A stretch of 64,000 nt of DNA, taken from Ryuthela nishihirai. Lineage: Eukaryota > Arthropoda > Arachnida > Araneae > Heptathelidae. Location: NCBI GenBank assembly GCA_038380435.1, contig JAWZYU010000126.1, forward strand, positions 701,202-765,201, written 5' to 3'. Of this stretch, positions 33,316 through 45,366 are shown one piece after another. How positions within the stretch are numbered: position 1 is the first letter of the stretch; each line of letters starts with the position of its first letter. The translations under genes were made by a program, and so were the position numbers. The notes under the pieces were generated by a model. That model ran no database searches. It saw only the letters and a list, made by a program, of their open reading frames with translations, and had not been told where the DNA came from.

Positions 33316-36300
33316 AGGGGTTCTCAATGTGGTAGTACACGGTAAAATTTTTTGGTGTACGCCGTGAGAGCTCAAAAGTCGCTAGATCTAGTAACAAAGT
33401 TTTATTCCCATTGTTATACTATAACTATAGTTTTATCTATCTATACCAGGGATACGCCAGTTACATACACATTTCCAGGGGGTACGTGAAGCATAAAAGG
33501 TTGAGAACCACTGATATATATGTTTTATTTCATTCCCATTGTTATACTATAACTATAGTTTTATCTATCTATACAAGGGTTACGTCAGTTACATACACAT
33601 TTCCAGGGGGTACGTGAAGCATAAAAGGTTGAGAACCACTGATATATATGTTTTATTTCATTCCCATTGTTATACTATAACTATAGTTTTATCTATCTAT
33701 ACAAGGGGTACGCCAGTTACATACACATTTCCAGGGGGTAGGTGAAGTATAAAAGGTTGAGAACCACTGATATATATGTTTTATTTCATTCCCATTGTTA
33801 TACTATAACTATAGTTTTATCTATCTATACAAGGGGTACGCCAGTTACATACACATTTCCAGGGGGTACGTGAAGTATAAAAGGTTGAGAACCACTGATA
33901 TATATGTTTTATTTCATTCCCATTGTTATACTATAACTATAGTTTATCTATCTATACAAGGGTACGCCAGTTACATACACATTTCCAGGGGGTACGTGAA
34001 GCATAAAAGGTTGAGAACCACTGATATATATGTTTTATTTCATTCCCATTGTTATACTATAACTATAGTTTTATCTATCTATATAACGGGTACGCCATTT
34101 ACATACACATTTCCAGGGGGTACGTGAAGCATAAAAGGTTGAGAACCACTGATATATATGTTTCATTTTATTCCCATTGTTATACTATAACTTTAGTTTT
34201 ATCTATCTATACAAGGGGTACGCCAGTTACATACACATTTCCAGGGGGTACGTGAATCATAAAAGGTTGAGAACCACTAATATATATGTTTTATTTTATT
34301 CCCATTGTTATACTATAACTATAGTTTTATCTATCTATACAAGGGGTACGCCAGTTACATGCACATTTCCAGGGGGTACGTGAAGCATAAAAGGTTGAGA
34401 ACCACTGATATATATGTTTTATTTCATTCCCATTGTTATACTATAACTATAGTTTTATCTATCTATACAAGGGGTACGCCAGTTACATACACATTTCCAG
34501 GGGGTACGTGAAGCATAAAAGGTTGAGAACCACTGATATATATGTTTTATTTCATTCCCATTGTTATACTATAACTATAGTTTTATCTATCTATACAAGG
34601 GGTACGCCAGTTACATACACATTTCCAGGGGGTACGTGAAGCATAAAAGGTTGAGAACCAGTGATATATATGTTTTATTTCATTCCCATTGTTATACTAT
34701 AACTATAGTTTTATCTATCTATACAAGGGGTACGCCAGTTACATACACATTTCCAGGGGGTACGTGAAGCATAAAAGGTTGAGAACCACTGATATATATG
34801 TTTTATTTCATTCCCATTGTTATACTATAACTATAGTTTATCTATCTATACAAGGGTACGCCAGTTACATACACATTTCCAGGGGGTATGTGAAGCATAA
34901 AAGGTTGAGAACCACTGATATATATGTTTTATTTCATTCCCATTGTTATACTATAACTATAGTTTTATCTATCTATATAACGGGTACGCCATTTACATAC
35001 ACATTTCCAGGGGGTACGTGAAGCATAAAAGGTTGGGAACCACTGATATATATGTTTTATTTTATTCCCATTGTTATACTATAACTATAGTTTTATCTAT
35101 ATATTCAATGGGTACGCCGTTACATACACATTTCCAGGGGGTACGTGAAGCATAAAAGGTTGAGAACCACTGATATATATGTTTTATTTTATTCCCATTG
35201 TTATACTACAACTATAGTTTTATCTATATATTCAATGGGTACGCTAGTTACATACACATTTCCAGGGGGTACGTGAAGCATAAAAAGTTGAGAACCACTG
35301 ATATATATGTTTTATTTTATTCCCATTGTTATACTACAACTATAGTTTTATCTATATATTCAATGGGTACGCCAGTTACATACACATTTCCAGGGGGTAC
35401 GTGAAGCATAAAAGGTTGAGAACCACTGATATATATGTTTTATTTTATTCCCATTGTTATACTACAACTATAGTTTTATCTATATATTCAATGGGTACGC
35501 CAGTTACATACACATTTCCAGGGGGTACGTGAAGCATAAAAGGTTGAGAACCACTGATATATATGTTTTATTTTATTCCCACTGTTATACTACAACTATA
35601 GTTTTATCTATATATTCAATGGGTACGCCAGTTACATACACATTTCCAGGGGGTACGTGAAGCATAAAAGGTTGAGAACCACTGATATATATGTTTTATT
35701 TTATTCCCATTGTTATACTACAACTATAGTTTTATCAATATATTCAATGGGTACGCCAGTTACATACACATTTCCAGGGGGTACGTGAAGCATAAAAGGT
35801 TCAGAACCACTGATATATATGTTTTATTTCATTCCCATTGTTATACTATAACTATAGTTTTATCTATCTATACAAGGGTTACGTCAGTTACATACACATT
35901 TCCAGGGGGTACGTGAAGCATAAAAGGTTGAGAACCACTGATATATATGTTTTATTTCATTCCCATTGTTATACTATAACTATAGTTTTATCTATCTATA
36001 CAAGGGGTACGCCAGTTACATGCACATTTCCAGGGGGTACGTGAAGCATAAAAGGTTGAGAACCACTGATATATATGTTTTATTTCATTCCCATTGTTAT
36101 ACTATAACTATAGTTTTATCTATCTATACAAGGGGTACGCCAGTTACATACACATTTCCAGGGGGTACGTGAAGTATAAAAGGTTGAGAACCACTGATAT
36201 ATATGTTTTATTTCATTCCCATTGTTATACTATAACTATAGTTTATCTATCTATACAAGGGTACGCCAGTTACATACACATTTCCAGGGGGTACGTGAAG

Positions 36301-39262
36301 CATAAAAGGTTGAGAACCACTGATATATATGTTTTATTTCATTCCCATTGTTATACTATAACTATAGTTTTATCTATCTATATAACGGGTACGCCATTTA
36401 CATACACATTTCCAGGGGGTACGTGAAGCATAAAAGGTTGAGAACCACTGATATATATGTTTTATTTTATTCCCATTGTTATACTATAACTATAGTTTTA
36501 TCTATCTATACAAGGGGTACGCCAGTTACATGCACATTTCCAGGGGGTACGTGAAGCATAAAAGGTTGAGAACCACTGATATATATGTTTTATTTCATTC
36601 CCATTGTTATACTATAACTATAGTTTTATCTATCTATACAAGGGGTACGCCAGTTACATACACATTTCCAGGGGGTACGTGAAGCATAAAAGGTTGAGAA
36701 CCACTGATATATATGTTTTATTTCATTCCCATTGTTATACTATAACTATAGTTTTATCTATCTATACAAGGGGTACGCCAGTTACATACACATTTCCAGG
36801 GGGTACGTGAAGCATAAAAGGTTGAGAACCACTGATATATATGTTTTATTTCATTCCCATTGTTATACTATAACTATAGTTTTATCTATCTATACAAGGG
36901 GTACGCCAGTTACATACACATTTCCAGGGGGTACGTGAAGCATAAAAGGTTGAGAACCACTGATATATATGTTTTATTTCATTCCCATTGTCATACTATA
37001 ACTATAGTTTATCTATCTATACAAGGGTACGCCAGTTACATACACATTTCCAGGGGGTATGTGAAGCATAAAAGGTTGAGAACCACTGATATATATGTTT
37101 TATTTCATTCCCATTGTTATACTATAACTATAGTTTTATCTATCTATATAACGGGTACGCCATTTACATACACATTTCCAGGGGGTACGTGAAGCATAAA
37201 AGGTTGGGAACCACTGATATATATGTTTTATTTTATTCCCATTGTTATACTATAACTATAGTTTTATCTATATATTCAATGGGTACGCCAGTTACATACA
37301 CATTTCCAGGGGGTAGGTGAAGCATAAAAGGTTGAGAACCACTGATATATATGTTTTATTTTATTCCCATTGTTATACTACAACTATAGTTTTATCTATA
37401 TATTCAATGGGTACGCCAGTTACATACACATTTCCAGGGGGTACGTGAAGCATAAAAGGTTGAGAACCACTGATATATATGTTTTATTTTATTCCCATTG
37501 TTATACTACAACTATAGTTTTATCTATATATTCAATGGGTACGCCAGTTACATACACATTTCCAGGGGGTACGTGAAGCATAAAAGGTTGAGAACCACTG
37601 ATATATATGTTTTATTTTATTCCCATTGTTATACTACAACTATAGTTTTATCTATATATTCAATGGGTACGCCAGTTACATACACATTTCCAGGGGGTAC
37701 GTGAAGCATAAAAGGTTAAGAACCACTGATATATATGTTTTATTTTATTCCCATTGTTATACTACAACTATAGTTTTATCTATATATTCAATGGGTACGC
37801 CAGTTACATACACATTTCCAGGGGGTACGTGAAGCATAAAAGGTTGAGAACCACTGATATATATGTTTTATTTTATTCCCATTGTTATACTACAACTATA
37901 GTTTTATCTATATATTCAATGGGTACGCCAGTTACATACACATTTCCAGGGGGTACGTGAAGCATAAAAGGTTGAGAACCACTGATATATAAGTTTTATT
38001 TTATTCCCATTGTTATACTATAACTATAGTTTTATCTATCTATACAAGGGGGATGTATACATACACATTTCCAGGAGGTACGTGAAGCATAAAAGGTTGA
38101 GAACCACTGATATATATGTTTTATTTTATTCCCATTGTTATACAATAACTATAGTTTTATCTATCTATACAAGGGGTGCGCCAGTTACATACACATTCCC
38201 AAGGGGGTACGTGAAGCATAAAAGGTTGAGAACCACTGATATATATGTTTTATTTTATTCCCATTCTTATGCTATAACTATAGTTTTATCTATCTATATA
38301 ACGGGTACGCCATTTACATACACATTTCCAGGGGGTACGTGAAGCATAAAAGGTTGAGAACCACTGATATATATGTTTTATTTCATTTCCATTTTTATAT
38401 TATAACTATAGTTTTATCTATCTATACAAGGGGTACGCCAGTTACATACACATTTCCAGGGGGTACGTGAAGCATAAAAGGTTGAGAACCACTGATATAT
38501 ATGTTTTATTTTATTCCCATTCTTATACTATAACTATAGTTTTATCTATCTATACAAGGGGTACGCCAGTTACATACACATTCCCAAGGGGGTACGTGAA
38601 GCATAAAAGGTTGAGAACCACTGATATATATGTTTTATTTCATTTCCATTTTTATATTATAACTATAGTTTTATCTATCTATACAAGGGGTGCGCCAGTT
38701 ACATACACATTCCCAAGGGGGTACGTGAAGCATAAAAGGTTGAGAACCACTGATATATATATGTTTTATTTTATTCCCATTGTTATACTACAACTATAGT
38801 TTTATCTATCTATACAAGGGGTACGCCAGTTACATACACATTTCCAGAGGGTACGTGAAGCATAAAATGTTGGGAACCACTGATATATATGTTTTATTTT
38901 ATTCCCATTGTTATACTATAACTATAGTTTTATCTATCTATACAAGGGGTACGGCAGTTACATACACATTTCCAGGGGGTACGTGAAGCATAAAAGGTTG
39001 AGAACCACTGATATATATGTTTATTTTATTCCATTGTTATACTATAACTATAGTTTTATCTATCTATACAAGGGGTACGCCAGTTACATACACATTTCCA
39101 GGGGGTACGTGAAGCATAAAAGGTTGAGAACCACTGATATATATGTTTTATTTTATTCCCATTGTTATACAATAACTATAGTTTTATCTATCTATACAAG
39201 GGGTGCGCCAGTTACATACACATTCCCAAGGGGGTATGTGAAGCATAAAAGGTTGAGAACAA
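33316..39262 (+). repeat. 128-bp satellite array derived from a hAT-like MITE
   Basis: About 45 head-to-tail monomers of 128 bp (some 127 bp), each with CATTCCCATTGTTATACTA, CTATAGTTTTATCTATCTAT, GGTACGCCAGTTACATACAC, GGGGGTACGTGAAGCATAAA and GGTTGAGAACCACTG. The left flank (33316-33405) holds the other end of the MITE (GGGGTTCTCAATG, CTAGATCTAGTAACAAAG). The array therefore sits inside one element whose interior plus right end was amplified. Variant classes include a TATATATTCAATGGG type (about 35.1-35.8 and 37.2-38.0 kb). The last repeat ends GGTTGAGAACAATG. Short open frames repeat each period but shift frame and are not coding. Confidence 0.95.
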
Positions 39263-39416
39263 TGATCTAAACGATGTCTTTGAATCATTTTTAGAAAAAT
39301 AGCTACGTCCAATTTGTAATTCAGAAACAAACAATAAAGAACACATAGATCTGTTCAAGAACATCTTTTGCACTTGAAAGTTTTAAGCATCTGGTTATAT
39401 ATTCACCCCTTAATAT

Positions 39417-39973
39417 GGGGCGGGGGTGGCTCAGTCGGTAGCGCGCCAGGCTCGTAATCTTTAGTTCCCAGGTTCGAGTCCCAGCTGGGTCAGCGTTGAG
39501 ATTTATCTCCGCAAAATTCCCCGCCCTGCCCACGGTCAGTAGGGGACACCGATGGGATTGGAAAGGCCGCCATCCGTCGGATGGGACGTTAAGCCGTGGC
39601 ACTGTGTGCGGGAGACCCATAACCTGTGCACGTTAAAGAACACGCTGGATGGCCTTGATGGGAGGCTACCATCTGTCTCCCAACAGCTGTTCCAGTGGGT
39701 CCCCTCCCCCAACCTTCTCTGAGCCTTCGGGGTCCATGTGACCTGGCCATTTAGCCCATGGTGTGCAAAAAAGTGCCGCTCAGAGGTAAAACAACCCAAC
39801 GTTAAAGAACACGGTGGATGGCCTTGACGGGAGGCTACCATCTGTCTCCCAACAGCTGTTCCAGTGGGTCCCCTCCCCCAACCTTCTCTGAGCCTTCGGG
39901 GTCCATGTGACCTGGCCATTTAGCCCATGGTGTGCAAAAAAGTGCCGCTCAGTGGTAAAACAATCCAATCCAA
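39417..39973 (+). mobile_element. SINE-A, full unit plus extra module, with 11-bp TSD
   Basis: Perfect CCCCTTAATAT at 39406-39416 and 39974-39984 encloses a head, body and two 3' modules joined at CAACCCAACGTTAAAG. Confidence 0.96.
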
Positions 39974-39984
39974 CCCCTTAATAT

Positions 39985-40430
39985 CGCCTCTTACTCAATT
40001 TTCTTGAATTTTTTAGATGAATTATGGATTTGTTATCTAATATATTAAGTAAAACCGACGTGTAATTTAACTTTCGCACTCGAATGTAATTTTAAGCTTA
40101 ATAGAAGTTAGAAACTTCAAATCCTCTGAACATGAGGGAATTTCCATGAGGGAACTGAAACTTCAAAGGAAATACTAGTAGCCATATTTAGCAAAGTAAT
40201 TTACTGCGTCGTGTGTGAATCTTTCCTTGGGGAGGGCATAGAGAGAGGGGAGGGAAGGCGCCTCCTTTGTAACTTAGAGACAATCATTTCTCTGTTATGT
40301 TGCCATTACGTTTTACCTTATCCTTCCTTCAGCTGTATTTAACGTTAAGGGATGTGAGTTCTGTTTGCTGTGAGTTTTACGAAACCACAAACCCCACAAA
40401 CAGGTTCTTTACTACGATTTGTTTGGTTGG
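39985..40430. other. Unique stretch, nothing recognised
   Basis: No gene or repeat family seen. Confidence 0.5.
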
Positions 40431-40547
40431 TATAATCGCTCAAAAAAAAAATATCCGAACACTATAGTTGATTACAGAATTCAGAAAAAATATCTGGCAA
40501 CGATTCTTTTTAGAAATTAGTGATGTGGCAACCTTCGTGTCACGTGA
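40431..40547 (+). mobile_element. Palindromic MITE, left half
   Basis: TATAATCGCTCAAAAAAAAA through CAACCTTCGTGTCACGTGA. It ends at the centre; no right arm. Confidence 0.82.
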
Positions 40548-40912
40548 CCCACTGAGGCAATTCTTCCGTCTCCTTGATACAGAGGACGTGAAGAAATTGT
40601 CTCAGTTATCACCTGGTCGAGCTCGTTTGAATAATTCTTCCAGAATTTCTCTGATTCTCCAAAGTTGAGATTTTTTTTTCCACTTCCATTATTAGGGTTG
40701 GATATATTGTCTTCCAAGTGACACGAGTTTTCAGAGATTTAAAGATTTTCAGTGTGTTGATGACGTCATAATAACTGCAAATCTTAGGGCATATTCGGAA
40801 GAAATTGCCCCCTTTTCACCCCTTTTATCATCTCATTCCCCAACTGAAACTGAAGTTTGATTATAAGGTGCACCACGTGTTTGTTTTTCTATTCTCTACA
40901 CCAGGGAGACAG

Positions 40913-41634
40913 TTGGGTTGTTTTACCTCTGAGCGGCACTTTTTGCACACCATGGGCTAAATGGCCAGGTCACATGGACTCCAAAGGCTCAGAGAAGGTT
41001 GGGGGAGGGGACCCACTGGAACAGCTGTTGGGAGACAGATGGTAGCCTCCCGTCAAGGCCATCCAGCGTGTTCTTTAACGTTGGGTTGTTTTACCTCTGA
41101 GCGGCACTTTTTTGCACACCATGGGCTAAATGGCCAGGTCACATGGACCCCGAAGGCTCAGAGAAGGTTGGGGGAGGGGACCCACTGGAACAGCTGTTGG
41201 GAGACAGATGGTAGCCTCCCGTGAAGGCCATCCAGCGTGTTCTTTAACGTTGGGTTGTTTTACCTCTGAGCGGCACTTTTTTGCACACCATGGGCTAAAT
41301 GGCCAGGTCACATGGACCCCGAAGGCTCAGAGAAAGTTGGGGGAGGGAACCCACTGGAACAGCTGTTGGGAGACAGATGGTACCTCCCGTCAAGGCCATC
41401 CAGCGTGTTCTTTAACGTGCACAGGATATGGCTCTCCCGCACACGGGGTCACGGCTTAACGTCCCATCCGTCGGACGGCGGCCTTTCCAAGCCCATCGGT
41501 GTCCCCTACTGACCGTGGGCAGGGCGGGGAGTTTTGCGGAGATAAATCTCAACGCTGACCCAGCTGGGACTCGAACCTGGGAACTACAGATTACGAGCCT
41601 GGCGCGCTACCGACTGAGCCCCTCCCCCACCCCC
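40913..41634 (-). mobile_element. SINE-A, three modules, with 11-bp TSD
   Basis: Perfect CAGGGAGACAG at 40902-40912 and 41635-41645 encloses three 3' modules, a body and a head. Confidence 0.96.
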
Positions 41635-41645
41635 CAGGGAGACAG

Positions 41646-42079
41646 AATTCCCCAAATGTTGACAACCTTTGTAACATGGTCAAAAGCCCTGTTCACTTTT
41701 TCTGCAAACTTAATTTCGATCTTCTCAAACATTGTAAATCGCTCCTCCAAAATTTTAACCAACACATTCTCTTTTTTTTATTCCCATAGCAACATTGTCG
41801 GAGAGAAAAAAACTATTAAACAAAAGTTTTTCAAAAGTCTTTTTTTACGCGTGTTGACATAGATAATGGCAATGCGCCGGAAAACGATTGTGAAAAAAGA
41901 TCAAACGTAATTTTTATCATTTAGCTCTTCGTTTCAGGTTGCTCTCTACTGACAGGATTGAAAAGATGCCATCGATCGAATAACAGTTTAAGCCGTTTCG
42001 TCGATTACTAGAGAGAGAGTCATATTACCTTGCGCATGTTAAAGCTCATGCTGGATGGCCAAGAGAGGTTTCCACCTGT
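41646..42079. other. Unique stretch, short antisense open segment
   Basis: On the minus strand, 41640-41772 stays open for about 44 codons with a helical, charged look (RFTMFEKIEIKFAEKVNRAF). A stop precedes it and the SINE-A follows. No family recognised. Confidence 0.3.
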
Positions 42080-42092
42080 CCCTTAACAGCGG

Positions 42093-43212
42093 TTGGATTG
42101 TTTTACCTCTCAGCGACACTTTTTTGCACACCATGGGCTAAATGGCCAGGTCACAAGGACCCCGAAGGCTCCGAGAAGGTTGGGAGGGGGGATCCACTGG
42201 AACAGCTGTTGGGAGACAGATGGTAGCTTCCCGTCAAGGCCATCCAGCGTGTTCTTTAAAGTTGGGTTGTTTTACTTCTGAGCGGCACTTTTTTGGCACA
42301 CCATGGGCTAAATGGCCAGGTCACATGGACCCCGAAGGCTCAGAGAAGGTTGAGGGAGGGGACCAACTGGAACAACTGTTGGGAGACAGATGGTTGGGTT
42401 GGGTTGTTTTACCTCTGAGCGGCACTTTTTTTGCACACCATGGGCTAAATGGCCAGGTCACATGGACCCCGAAGGCTCAGAGAAGGTTGGGGGAGGGGAC
42501 CCACTGGAACAGCTGTTGGGAGACAGATGGTAGCCTCCCGTCAAGGCCATCCAGCGTGTTCTTTAACGTGCACAGGGTATGGCTCTCCCGCACACGGGGC
42601 CACGGCTTAACGTCCCATCCGACGGACGGCGGCCTTTCCAAGCCCATCGGTGTCCCCTACTGACCGTGGGCAGGGCGGGGAATTTTGCGGAGATAAATCT
42701 CAACGCTGACCCAGCTGGGACTCGAACCTGGGAACTACAGATTACGAGCCTGGCGCGCTACCGACTGAGCCACCGCCGCCCCAAGAGACAGATGGTAGCC
42801 TCCCGTCAAGGCCATCCAGCGTGTTCTTTAACGTCAGGTTGTTTTACTTCTGAGTGGCACTTTTTTGCACACCATGGGCTAAATGGCCAGGTCACAAGGA
42901 CCCCGAAGGCTCAGAGAAGGTTGGGGGAGGGGACCCACTGGAACAGCTGTTGGGAGACAGATGGTAACCTCCCGTCAAGGCCATCCAGCGTGTTCTTTAA
43001 CGTGCACAGGGTATTGCTCTCCCGCACACGGGGCCACGGCTTAACGTCCCATCCGACGGACGGCGGCCTTTCCAAGCCCATCGGTGTCCCCTACTGACCG
43101 TGGGCAGGGCGGGGTTTTTCGGAGATAAACCTCAACGCTGATCCAGCTTGGACTCAAACCTGGGAAGTATAGATTACGAGCCTGGCGCGCTACCGACTAA
43201 GGCTCCCCCGCC
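42093..43212 (-). mobile_element. SINE-A composite with two heads inside one 13-bp TSD
   Basis: Perfect CCCTTAACAGCGG at 42080-42092 and 43213-43225. Inside, in one orientation, are two 3' modules, a complete unit with its head ending near 42782, then another module and a second complete unit with head ending near 43212. At 42390-42395 one module is cut at GACAGATGG and joins directly to a fresh tail. Confidence 0.96.
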
Positions 43213-43225
43213 CCCTTAACAGCGG

Positions 43226-43973
43226 TACAAGTTATCTGCTGCTGAAAAGCAATTCGGAATCTTTGATCATTTAGTCCGTTGTGGTAAAAAAAGTGGTACT
43301 CGCAGATAAAATAACCCAAACCGAATAACAATTGAGTTATCTCATCATCAAGTGTACTTTCAGATCTACTGTTACGTAACCCAGCTAAAGATGTACACGT
43401 CATCCCTTGGGAATCAACACATTAATTCAAATTTCAACGAAAGTGAAACAAAAAAGTCCTTTTCGTTTATTTCTTTTGCGACATCAACAGACGGATAGAC
43501 ACACTTCAGTAACTTCAACGATAAGGGAGACGGTTTCCTAGGCAACAACATTTTCCTCCTAAAATAATCTTCCGCATCTCTCTACAAATGGGATTTGCAT
43601 CTCGAGAACAATATCCATAAGGGAGACAGAGATTCGCGTTGTTGATTCTCTAAATTCCAAGGTTTAGCTAAAAGCATTAGAATTTATATCTCCGTGCTTG
43701 CACGAGATAGAAAACTGTTTCATAAGAAATTCATGTAAACAGCAAGAAGACAGTTTTATCAAACGATCAGGAAGCTTTCATGCATCAACAGTTACTGTTT
43801 AAATACCAGAAGAAATATTTATCTCAGAGCCATAAGAAATTTAAACTACAGAGGATATAAGATCCTTTTTTGCCCCATGTTTTCCGCGCCTATTATTGGA
43901 AAATGTAAACTATAATTTTTCTTCCAAATTCCAAACAAGGATTCAATAACATGAACTTTGAGCACATTAAATG
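43226..43973. other. Unique stretch, old SINE-like trace at its start
   Basis: 43255-43320 has CATTTAGTCCGTTGTGG, then AGTGGTACTCGCAGATAAAA and TAACCCAAACC, a decayed SINE-A tail in + orientation. The rest shows no gene. Confidence 0.5.
43533..43546 (+). promoter_or_regulatory. RFX X-box-like motif
   Basis: GTTTCCTAGGCAAC, same half sites as the motif at 50297 with TA in the centre. In unique DNA. Confidence 0.3.
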
Positions 43974-44151
43974 GGGTTGGGTTGTTTTACCTCTGAGCGG
44001 CACCTTTTTTGCACACCATGGGTTAAATGGCTAGGTCACATAGATCCCGAAGGCTCAGAGAAGGTTGGGGGAGGGGACCCACTGGAACAGCTGTTGGGAG
44101 ACAGATGGTAGCCTCCCGTCAAGGTCATCCAGCGTGTTCTTTAACGTGCAT
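43974..44151 (-). mobile_element. SINE-A, 3' part of a split copy
   Basis: Tail and 3' module up to CTTTAACGTGCA. The rest of this minus-strand unit appears at 44831-45017, so opposite-strand SINE-A sequence sits between the two halves. Confidence 0.88.
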
Positions 44152-44153
44152 GG

Positions 44154-44826
44154 GGCGGGGGTGGCTCAGTCGGTAGCGCGCCAGGCTCGTAATCTGTAGT
44201 TCCCAGGTTCGAGTCCCAGCTGGGTCAGCGTTGAGATCTATCTCCGCAAAATTCCCCTCCCTGCCCACGGTCAGTAGGGGACACCGATGGGCTTGGAAAG
44301 GCCGCCGTCCGTCGGATGGGACGTTAAGCCGTGGCCCCGTGTGCGGGAGAGCCATACCCTGTGCACGTTAAAGAACACGCTGGATGGCCTTGACGGGAGG
44401 CTACCATCTGTCTTCCAACAGCTGTTCCACTGGGTCCCCTCCCCCAACCTTCTCTGAGCCTTCGGGGTCCATGTGACCTGGCCATTTAGCCCATGGTGTG
44501 CAAAAAAAGTGCCGCTCAGAGGTAAAACAACTCAACCCAAAAGGCCGCCGTCCGTCGGATGGGACGTTAAGCCGTGGCCCCGTGTGCGGGAGAGCCATAC
44601 CCTGTGCACGTTAAAGAACACGCTGGATGGCCTTGACGGGAGGCTACCATCTGTCTCCCAACAGCTGTTCCACTGGGTCCCCTCCCCCAACCTTCTCTGA
44701 GCCTTCGGGGTCCATGTGACCTGGCCATTTAGCCCATGGTGTGCAAAAAAAGTGCCGCTCAGAGGTAAAACAACTCAACCCAAAAGGCCGCCGTCCGTCG
44801 GATGGGACGTTAAGCCGTGGCCCCGC
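44154..44826 (+). mobile_element. SINE-A, full unit plus 242-bp repeats, inside another SINE-A
   Basis: A complete + strand unit (44154-44541), a second unit starting at AAGGCCGCCGTCCG (44542-44783), and the first part of a third. The repeat period is 242 bp, with junction CAACCCAAAAGGCCGCC, different from the usual 169-bp module junction. Confidence 0.9.
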
Positions 44827-44830
44827 ACAC

Positions 44831-45017
44831 GGGCCACGGCTTAACGTCCCATCCGACGGACGGCGGCCTTTCCAAGCCCATCGGTGTCCCCTACTGACCG
44901 TGGGCAGGGCGGGGAATTTTGCGGAGATAAATCTCAACGCTGACCCAGCTGGGACTCGAACCTGGGAACTACAGATTACGAGCCTGGCGCGCTACCGACT
45001 GAGCCACCCCCGCCCCC
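44831..45017 (-). mobile_element. SINE-A, head half of a split copy
   Basis: Body from GGGCCACGGCTTAACG to the head (GAGCCACCCCCGCCCCC). It forms a perfect 41-bp inverted repeat with the preceding + strand fragment (44783-44823), loop CGCACAC. Confidence 0.9.
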
Positions 45018-45161
45018 CTCAGAATTGGAGAGTGGATTTCATGGGGCATTTAAGAGACAAGTGGAAATCTCCCGCCACTGCCATCCAGCGTGTTATTTAA
45101 TCTGCATACGGTATGGTCATATAATAAGGAATAATTTAAAATTTCTTTCTTTCAACTTATG

Positions 45162-45274
45162 TACAGTCGCTCAAAATAAAATATCCGAACGCTATGGTTG
45201 ATTACAGAATTCAGAAACAATATCTGGCAACGATTTTTTTTTAAATTGGTGATCTGGCAACCTTCGTGTCACGT
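45162..45274 (+). mobile_element. Palindromic MITE, left half
   Basis: TACAGTCGCTCAAAATAAAA through CAACCTTCGTGTCACGT. No right arm; an unrelated small hairpin (GTTGATTTGT and ACAAATCAAC) follows at about 45288-45316. Confidence 0.82.
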
Positions 45275-45327
45275 ATCAACGTAACGTTGATTTGTAACTT
45301 CGTAACAAATCAACTTTTCTGCTTTTA

Positions 45328-45350
45328 TCATCATCATCATCATCATCATC
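45328..45350 (-). repeat. (GAT)n 3' tail of RTE fragment
   Basis: About eight ATC/GAT triplets lie 17 bp past the stop codon of the RTE-like fragment, in the position and orientation of the short simple-repeat tails that end RTE-clade LINEs. It therefore marks the 3' end of the insertion. Confidence 0.8.
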
Positions 45351-45366
45351 CTCAAGCAGCCATGGG

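Noticed and set aside
33400..39262. CRISPR-like array
   Set aside because: There are no unique spacers; the entire 128-bp unit repeats, and the genome is eukaryotic.
33411..39270. Tyr-rich repeat peptides (MLYYNYSFIYLYKGYASY)
   Set aside because: The 128-bp monomer is not a multiple of three, each frame ends within about 1.6 monomers, and the DNA is a MITE-derived satellite.
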